A DNA stretch of 64,000 nucleotides. It comes from Lysobacter stagni. Lineage in GTDB: Bacteria; Pseudomonadota; Gammaproteobacteria; Xanthomonadales; Xanthomonadaceae. This document shows, in pieces, positions 59,278-64,000 of this stretch. Within the stretch, counting starts at the first letter, position 1. Each line of letters starts with the position of its first letter. The notes beneath the pieces are model-generated. The model was not told where the DNA came from and did no database searches. It was given only the letters and a program-made list of their open reading frames with translations. A program made the translations under genes and the position numbers. The stretch covers positions 3,294,001 to 3,358,000 of the forward strand of contig NZ_JASGBI010000001.1 of NCBI RefSeq assembly GCF_030053425.1, in the 5' to 3' direction.

Positions 59278-60354
59278 TCACAGCAGCGAGGCGGACAACG
59301 GCGTGGCCACGCGCGGGCGCCGCGCCAGCTCGATCGCCATGCGCCGGGCCGTGGCCCGGTACGCACGCGCGGCCGCGCTGTCGGGCGCGGCGGCCACGAT
59401 GGGCACCCCGGCGTCGCCCTGCTCGCGGATGCCGATCTCCAGCGGCAGGCTGCCCAGCAGGGGCACGCCGTACTGCGCGGCCATGCGCTGGCCGCCGCCT
59501 TCGCCGAACACGTGCTCGGCATGGCCGCAGTTGGAACACACATGCACGGCCATGTTCTCGACCAGGCCCAGCACCGGAACGTGCACCTTCTCGAACATCT
59601 TCAAGGCCTTGCGCGCGTCCAGCGTGGCCACGTCCTGCGGCGTGGTGACGATGACCGCGCCCGCGACGGGGATCTTCTGCGCCAGGGTCAGCTGGATGTC
59701 GCCCGTGCCCGGCGGCAGGTCGACGACCAGGTAATCCAGGCCTTCGTCGCCCGCGCCCCAGCGCGTTTCGCCCAGCAACTGGGTGAGCGCGGAGGTCGCC
59801 ATCGGGCCGCGCCAGATCATCGGCGTGTCCTGTTCGACCAGCAGACCGATCGACATCGCCTCCACGCCGTGGGCGTGCATCGGTTCGATGGTCTTGCCGT
59901 CGGGGCTGTCGGGGCGGCCCGAAAGGCCGAGCATGGTCGGCACGCTGGGGCCGTAGATGTCGGCATCCAGGACGCCCACGCGTGCGCCGTCGGCCGCGAG
60001 TGCCAGCGCGAGGTTCACCGCGGTGGTCGACTTGCCCACTCCGCCCTTGCCCGAGGCCACGGCGATGAGGTTGCGCACCTTCGGCAGCGGCGTGAGAGTC
60101 GGTTGCACCGCGTGCGAGACGATCCGCGGGTGAAGCTCCAGCCGCGCCAGCGTGAGGCCTTCTGCCTGGACGGCCTGGGCCACTTCCGTCTCCAGCCAGG
60201 TCCGCAGCGTGGCGCAGGGGAAGCCGGGGGTGAGCTCGACGACGGCACGGCCATCGGCCACGACCGCGCGGATGCGGACGCCGGCGTCGGCCAGGCTGAG
60301 GTTCACGTCCGGCAGGGACAACGCGGCGATACGGGCTTGCAGGGAATCACTCAC
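59278..60354 (-). CDS. apbC: Fe-S cluster carrier ATPase ApbC/Mrp
   Basis: ApbC/Mrp binds and transfers [4Fe-4S] clusters. With the GTG at 60354 (VSDSLQARIAALSLPDVNLS) the product is 358 residues. It has an N-terminal MIP18/DUF59-like domain, the deviant Walker A SGKGGVGKS (102-109), VLDADIYGPSVPTML, DLPPGTGDIQLT and the CxxC cluster motif CSNCGHAEHVFGEGGG. A far longer reading frame running upstream is an antisense shadow of metG. Confidence 0.95.
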   Translation of the reverse strand: MSDSLQARIAALSLPDVNLSLADAGVRIRAVVADGRAVVELTPGFPCATLRTWLETEVAQAVQAEGLTLARLELHPRIVSHAVQPTLTPLPKVRNLIAVASGKGGVGKSTTAVNLALALAADGARVGVLDADIYGPSVPTMLGLSGRPDSPDGKTIEPMHAHGVEAMSIGLLVEQDTPMIWRGPMATSALTQLLGETRWGAGDEGLDYLVVDLPPGTGDIQLTLAQKIPVAGAVIVTTPQDVATLDARKALKMFEKVHVPVLGLVENMAVHVCSNCGHAEHVFGEGGGQRMAAQYGVPLLGSLPLEIGIREQGDAGVPIVAAAPDSAAARAYRATARRMAIELARRPRVATPLSASLL

Positions 60355-60504
60355 GACAACGACCTTGCGATGGGGGAACGGTACGGGCGCCATGTTACGT
60401 GGTCCGCCCTTCCGCGACGGCTGATGCAGGTCAAGCAGCCGGCCCCATCCATACGGGAACGGATGCGGTATAACAGAGCGCAACCAATCCCTGGGAGGGG
60501 ACAC

Positions 60505-60939
60505 ATGCGTACGAAGTTGCTTGCCCTGCTGTTGCTGGCCCTGCCGATGGTGTCGTTCGCGCAGAACACGCCCGTCGGCACCTGGACGACGATCGACGAC
60601 AAGACGGACAAGCCCAAGTCGGTGGTGGAGATCTACCAGGCCAAGGACGGCAGCCTCGCCGGCCGCGTCAACGAGATCCTTCAGTCCGATCGCGGCCCGA
60701 ACCCGGTCTGCGACAAGTGTTCCGGCGACCGCAAGGACAAGCCGGTCAAGGGCATGGTGATCCTGTGGGGCATCCGCCAGGACGGCGAGAGCTGGGAAGG
60801 CGGCAAGATCCTCGATCCGGCCTCGGGCAAGGTCTACTCGGTGCGCGTGACGCCGATCGAAGGCGGCAAGAAGCTCGAAGTGCGCGGCTACATCGGCTTC
60901 TCGATGCTCGGCCGCAACCAGGTGTGGGTCCGCCGCTGA
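60505..60939 (+). CDS. DUF2147 periplasmic protein
   Basis: The 144-residue product has a signal peptide (LLALLLLALPMVSFA) and the DUF2147 domain: PVGTWTTIDDKTDKPKSVVE, WEGGKILDPASGKVYS and LEVRGYIGFSMLGRNQVWVR. Function is unknown; members bind small ligands. The ATG follows GGGAGGGG by five bases, and TATAAC at 60469-60474 may be its -10 box. The product ends just before a terminator. Confidence 0.92.
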   Translation: MRTKLLALLLLALPMVSFAQNTPVGTWTTIDDKTDKPKSVVEIYQAKDGSLAGRVNEILQSDRGPNPVCDKCSGDRKDKPVKGMVILWGIRQDGESWEGGKILDPASGKVYSVRVTPIEGGKKLEVRGYIGFSMLGRNQVWVRR

Positions 60940-60961
60940 GGCAACGATCCCGCTGGATCCC

Positions 60962-60994
60962 GACGCCCCGGCCCGACCGGGGCGTCTTCGTTTG
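60962..60994 (+). terminator. Terminator after the DUF2147 gene
   Basis: GACGCCCCGG (60962-60971) and CCGGGGCGTC (60977-60986) form a 10-bp perfect stem with a 5-base loop, followed by TTCGTTTG. It isolates the gene from metG downstream. Confidence 0.75.
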
Positions 60995-61068
60995 AGCGTG
61001 GCCACGCCGGGCGGATGAACGAAGGCGCCATGCGATAATCGCCCGTTCTCTTCGCATTCCGGCCCCCC

Positions 61069-63150
61069 ATGTCCCGCGAGTTCGTCGTTTCCTGCGCCCT
61101 GCCCTACGCCAACGGGCCCCTGCACCTCGGCCATCTGGTGGGCTACACCCAGGCCGACATCTGGTGCCGTGCGCAGCGAATGTCCGGCCACAAGGCCTGG
61201 TACGTCTGCGCCGACGACACCCACGGCACGCCGATCATGCTGGCCGCCGAGAAGGCCGGCACCACGCCGGAAGCCTTCATCGCCGGCATCCAGATCAGCC
61301 ACGAACGCGACTTCGCCGATTTCGGCGTCGCCTTCGATCACTACGATTCCACCAACTCCGAGCGCAATCGCATCCTGACCGAGGCGATCTACGCCAAGCT
61401 CGACAACAACGGCCACATCGCGCGCCGCTCGGTCGCGCAGCTGTACGACCCCGTGAAGGGCATGTTCCTGCCGGACCGTTACGTGAAAGGCATCTGCCCC
61501 AACTGCGGCACGCCGGACCAGTACGGCGACAACTGCGAGAACTGCGGCGCCACCTACTCGCCGACCGAGCTGAAGGAACCGCGCTCGGTCATCAGCGGCG
61601 CCACGCCGGAACTGCGCGAGTCGGAGCACTTCTTCTTCGAGGTCGGCCAGTTCTCCGGCTTCCTGCGCGAATGGCTTGCCGGCGACGTCGCCCTGCCCGG
61701 CGTGAAGGCCAAGCTGCAGGAATGGCTGGACGCCGAAGGCGGCCTGCGCGCCTGGGACATCTCGCGCGATGCGCCGTATTTCGGGTTCCAGATTCCCGGC
61801 CACCCGGGCAAGTACCTGTACGTGTGGCTGGATGCGCCGATCGGCTATCTGTCCAGCTTCCAGGCATTGTGCGAACGCGAGGGCCTGGACTTCTGGTCCT
61901 ACCTGGCGCGCGACAGCCAGGCCGAGCTGCACCATTTCATCGGCAAGGACATCGTCAACTTCCACGGTCTGTTCTGGCCGGCAGTGCTGCACGGCGCGGG
62001 TTTCCGCGCGCCGACGCGACTGCACGTCAACGGCTACCTGACGGTCGATGGCGCCAAGATGTCCAAGTCGCGCGGCACCTTCGTGATGGCGCGCACCTAC
62101 CTCGATGCCGGGCTCGACCCGGAAGCGCTGCGTTACTACTACGCGACCAAGACCACCGGCGGCGTGGACGACCTCGACCTCAACCTGGCCGATTTCGTCG
62201 CACGCGTGAACTCGGACCTGGTGGGCAAGTTCGTCAACCTCGCCAGCCGCTGCGCGGGCTTCATCGAGAAGCGCTTCGACGGCCGCCTCGCCGACGCGCT
62301 GCCGGACTCGGCGACGTACGCGCATTTCGTCGCGCAGCTGCGCCCCATCGCCGAAGCCTATGCACGCAACGAGGCCGCCACCGCGCTGCGCCTGACCATG
62401 GCGCTGGCGGACGAAGCCAACAAGTACATCGACGAGCACAAGCCCTGGGTGCTGGCCAAGCAGGAAGGCGCCGAAGCGCAGCTGCAGGCCGTGTGCACGC
62501 AGGGCCTGAATCTGTTCCGGGTGCTCAACGCCGCGCTGAAGCCGGTGTTGCCGCGCGTGAGCGCGCAGGCCGAAGCGTTCCTCGCGGCACCGGTTTCCAA
62601 CTGGCACGACCTCGACGCACCGCTCCTCTCGCACCGCATCGCGGCCTACACGCCGCTGTTCACCCGCATCGACCCCAAGCACATCGACACCATGATCGAA
62701 GCCTCGAAGGACTCGCTGAAGTCCGAAGCCCCCAAGACCGAATCCGCCGTCAAGGCCGAAGCCAAGCCCGTTACCAAGCCCGCCGCCGCGCCTGCGCCTG
62801 CCACGGGCGATGCCGCGCAGTTCATCGGCATCGACGACTTCGCGAAACTCGACCTTCGCGTGGGCAAGGTGGTGGCGTGCGAGTTCGTGGAAGGCTCCGA
62901 CAAGCTGCTGCGCTTCGAACTCGACGCCGGCGAGCTGGGCACGCGACAGATCTTCTCCGGCATCCGCGGCTCCTACGGCGAGCCGGAAAAGCTGATCGGT
63001 CGCAGCGTGGTGTTCATCGCCAACCTTGCACCGCGCAAGATGCGGTTCGGCCTGAGCGAAGGCATGATCCTCTCGGCCGGCTTCGACGGCGGTTCGCTGC
63101 ACCTGCTCGACGCCGACACCGGCGTGCAGCCGGGCATGCCGGTGCGCTAA
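61069..63150 (+). CDS. metG: Methionyl-tRNA synthetase
   Basis: MetG charges tRNA-Met and initiator tRNA. The 693-residue protein has the HLGH form of the HIGH motif (19-22), a zinc knuckle with C143, C146, C156 and C159, and KMSKS at 330-334. After the anticodon-binding domain a Lys/Ala/Pro-rich linker (about residues 545-582) leads to a C-terminal EMAP-type tRNA-binding domain ([20 protein letters not shown]). This is the dimeric E. coli-like type. It is followed by the RnfB-like gene. Confidence 0.98.
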   Translation: MSREFVVSCALPYANGPLHLGHLVGYTQADIWCRAQRMSGHKAWYVCADDTHGTPIMLAAEKAGTTPEAFIAGIQISHERDFADFGVAFDHYDSTNSERNRILTEAIYAKLDNNGHIARRSVAQLYDPVKGMFLPDRYVKGICPNCGTPDQYGDNCENCGATYSPTELKEPRSVISGATPELRESEHFFFEVGQFSGFLREWLAGDVALPGVKAKLQEWLDAEGGLRAWDISRDAPYFGFQIPGHPGKYLYVWLDAPIGYLSSFQALCEREGLDFWSYLARDSQAELHHFIGKDIVNFHGLFWPAVLHGAGFRAPTRLHVNGYLTVDGAKMSKSRGTFVMARTYLDAGLDPEALRYYYATKTTGGVDDLDLNLADFVARVNSDLVGKFVNLASRCAGFIEKRFDGRLADALPDSATYAHFVAQLRPIAEAYARNEAATALRLTMALADEANKYIDEHKPWVLAKQEGAEAQLQAVCTQGLNLFRVLNAALKPVLPRVSAQAEAFLAAPVSNWHDLDAPLLSHRIAAYTPLFTRIDPKHIDTMIEASKDSLKSEAPKTESAVKAEAKPVTKPAAAPAPATGDAAQFIGIDDFAKLDLRVGKVVACEFVEGSDKLLRFELDAGELGTRQIFSGIRGSYGEPEKLIGRSVVFIANLAPRKMRFGLSEGMILSAGFDGGSLHLLDADTGVQPGMPVR

Positions 63151-63161
63151 GCGCCGCTATC

Positions 63162-63262
63162 CGGGATTCGGGATTGGAGATTCGTCACAGCGATGCCATC
63201 AGGGTCGCCCACGCGAGATCAGATGCCATGCCTTCGCGAATCCCGAATCCCGAATCCCGAAT
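63162..63262. repeat. GGGATTC/GAATCCC heptamer repeats between metG and rnfB
   Basis: GGGATTCGGGATT (63162-63174) lies after the metG stop, and about three and a half copies of GAATCCC lie at 63238-63262, inside the first codons of rnfB. The two blocks are reverse complements, so they can pair as a stem of about 13 bp whose loop holds the rnfB ATG at 63228. Heptamer count times three would shift the reading frame unless changes come in threes. Confidence 0.8.
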
Positions 63263-63671
63263 CGCGGATCTGACCGAACGCCTCGACCGCCTGCTCCCGC
63301 AAACGCAATGCGGGCAGTGCGGCTATGCCGGCTGCCGTCCCTACGCGGAAGCGATGGCACGTGGCGAGGCCGGCGTCGACCACTGCCCGCCCGGCGGTGA
63401 TGAGGGTGCACGTGCGCTGGCGCGATTGCTCGATGTGCCGCCCAGGCCTTACGACCGCACGCGCGGCGAACACAAGCCACCGATCGTCGCGCTGATCGTG
63501 GAGGCCGACTGCATCGGCTGCACCAAGTGCATCCAGGCGTGCCCGGTGGACGCGATCATCGGCGGATCGAAGCACATGCACACCGTGATCGAACCGTTGT
63601 GCACCGGTTGCGAGCTGTGCGTGCCGGCGTGCCCGGTGGATTGCATCGTGATGGTGGGCGCGGCCACGTAG
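63228..63671 (+). CDS. RnfB-like ferredoxin protein
   Basis: The 147-residue protein has the Fe-S domain [18 protein letters not shown] with a fourth Cys in DHCPPGGD, then two ferredoxin motifs, [14 protein letters not shown] and [14 protein letters not shown]. It is RnfB-like but lacks the N-terminal membrane helix of classical RnfB, and no rnfA, C, D, G or E is adjacent. The ATG at 63228 gives [20 protein letters not shown]; residues 4-10 are encoded by the heptamer repeat. Its electron partners are unknown. Confidence 0.88.
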   Translation: MPSRIPNPESRIADLTERLDRLLPQTQCGQCGYAGCRPYAEAMARGEAGVDHCPPGGDEGARALARLLDVPPRPYDRTRGEHKPPIVALIVEADCIGCTKCIQACPVDAIIGGSKHMHTVIEPLCTGCELCVPACPVDCIVMVGAAT

Positions 63672-63850
63672 GTCGCACGGCTGCTTCATCATCAGCGTGA
63701 AGACGCGCGACGGCGAAGCGCCCGTCGAAGGATCGAGCGTGCGGAACTTCACGCTGTCATAACCGGAAGCGGACGAGCATCCAGCCGGCCACCGGCAGTC
63801 TCGTTGCACGGTGGTCCGGTGCCAGCCCAGCGCTCACAAAGGGGCATTCC
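63672..63850. other. Gene-free stretch between the RnfB-like and lipoprotein genes
   Basis: This 179-base stretch contains no complete gene. The plus strand shows a frame that reads HGCFIISVKTRDGEAPVEGS and then VRNFTLS and a stop at about 63763, without a start codon. No strong terminator or promoter stands out. It may hold a decayed gene end. Confidence 0.35.
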
Positions 63851-64000
63851 ATGAGATTCGCGACGCGGTCCGCAGCGATGGCTGCGACACTCCTGCTCCT
63901 GCTTGGCGCGTGTGAGAAGAAGAGCGACGATCGACCCGTCGCCGCCACTTCCAGCGATACCGGCGGCTCGGCCAAGGGCGACCTTGGGCCGCCGCAGGGG
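63851..64000 (+). CDS. Lipoprotein, 3' part outside window
   Basis: The visible 50 codons start at ATG 63851 (MRFATRSAAMAATLLLLLGA) with a lipobox LLGAC; Cys21 would be lipidated. The following residues (EKKSDDRPVAATSSDTGGSA) are a flexible Asp/Ser/Gly-rich linker after the anchor. The rest is cut by the window edge, so family and function cannot be assigned. Confidence 0.75.
   Translation, partial: MRFATRSAAMAATLLLLLGACEKKSDDRPVAATSSDTGGSAKGDLGPPQG

Noticed and set aside
59278..63102. A minus-strand open frame of over 1200 codons
   Set aside because: Only the last 358 codons are real (ApbC/Mrp). The rest is antisense to metG and the DUF2147 gene.
63219..63809. Minus-strand frame of 196 codons over rnfB
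   Set aside because: Mostly antisense to the RnfB-like gene; only its first 40 codons fall in the gap and are reported as a possible remnant.

Overview
The window is a dense, GC-rich stretch of bacterial chromosome made almost entirely of housekeeping genes, with no prophage, insertion sequence, CRISPR array or horizontally acquired island visible. Gene content and order (secG-tRNA-Leu-nuoA..N-tRNA-fMet-rimP-nusA-infB; fimV-truA-trpF next to trpB-trpA-accD-glmM; metG followed by a short soluble RnfB), together with the high-GC codon usage, point to a gammaproteobacterium of the Xanthomonadaceae, probably Lysobacter-like. This placement is inference from gene order, not a computed match.

Region 1 (1-21318, all minus strand, so read right to left): tpiA, secG, tRNA-Leu(GAG), the complete 14-gene NADH:quinone oxidoreductase (complex I) operon nuoA-nuoN, then initiator tRNA-fMet, rimP, nusA and the start of infB. 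Many Nuo genes overlap by 4 bases or start on GTG, which indicates translational coupling. At the nuoN/tRNA-fMet junction a terminator hairpin overlaps the -35 box of a recognisable tRNA promoter, and a second strong terminator lies between the tRNA and rimP.

Region 2 (21.4-41.8 kb): an inosine-type DNA glycosylase, a 2-oxoglutarate/Fe(II) oxygenase relative, a YejM/PbgA-like inner-membrane sulfatase-fold protein, then glmM-accD-trpA-trpB with a divergent LysR regulator, trpF-truA-fimV, asd, aroC with a 2-hydroxyacid dehydrogenase, prmB, a SCO copper chaperone, phosphatidylserine decarboxylase and a YhhN lysoplasmalogenase-like protein. These serve amino-acid, cell-wall, lipid and translation functions.

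Region 3 (41.8-51.1 kb): smaller accessory genes (a DUF6891 protein, a secreted Cys-rich protein coupled to a LysM lytic transglycosylase, a HerA-like ATPase, an NlpE-like lipoprotein, greB, a GNAT acetyltransferase, an MgtC/DUF4010 membrane protein) and rimO. A 558-base gene-free stretch at 49230-49787 is packed with simple and palindromic repeats.

Region 4 (51.3-57.3 kb): the most coherent accessory system, a plus-strand operon-like run: dienelactone hydrolase, HIT protein, a fused PxpB-PxpC 5-oxoprolinase subunit, a 54-residue membrane protein, PxpA, the DUF969/DUF979 membrane pair and pyroglutamyl peptidase. Read together this looks like a pathway that releases pyroglutamate from peptides, moves it across the membrane and opens it to glutamate.

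Region 5 (57.3-64 kb): small secreted proteins, an M48 protease, dcd, the Mrp/ApbC Fe-S carrier, metG, a RnfB-like ferredoxin whose first residues are encoded by a heptamer repeat, and the start of a lipoprotein gene cut by the window edge.
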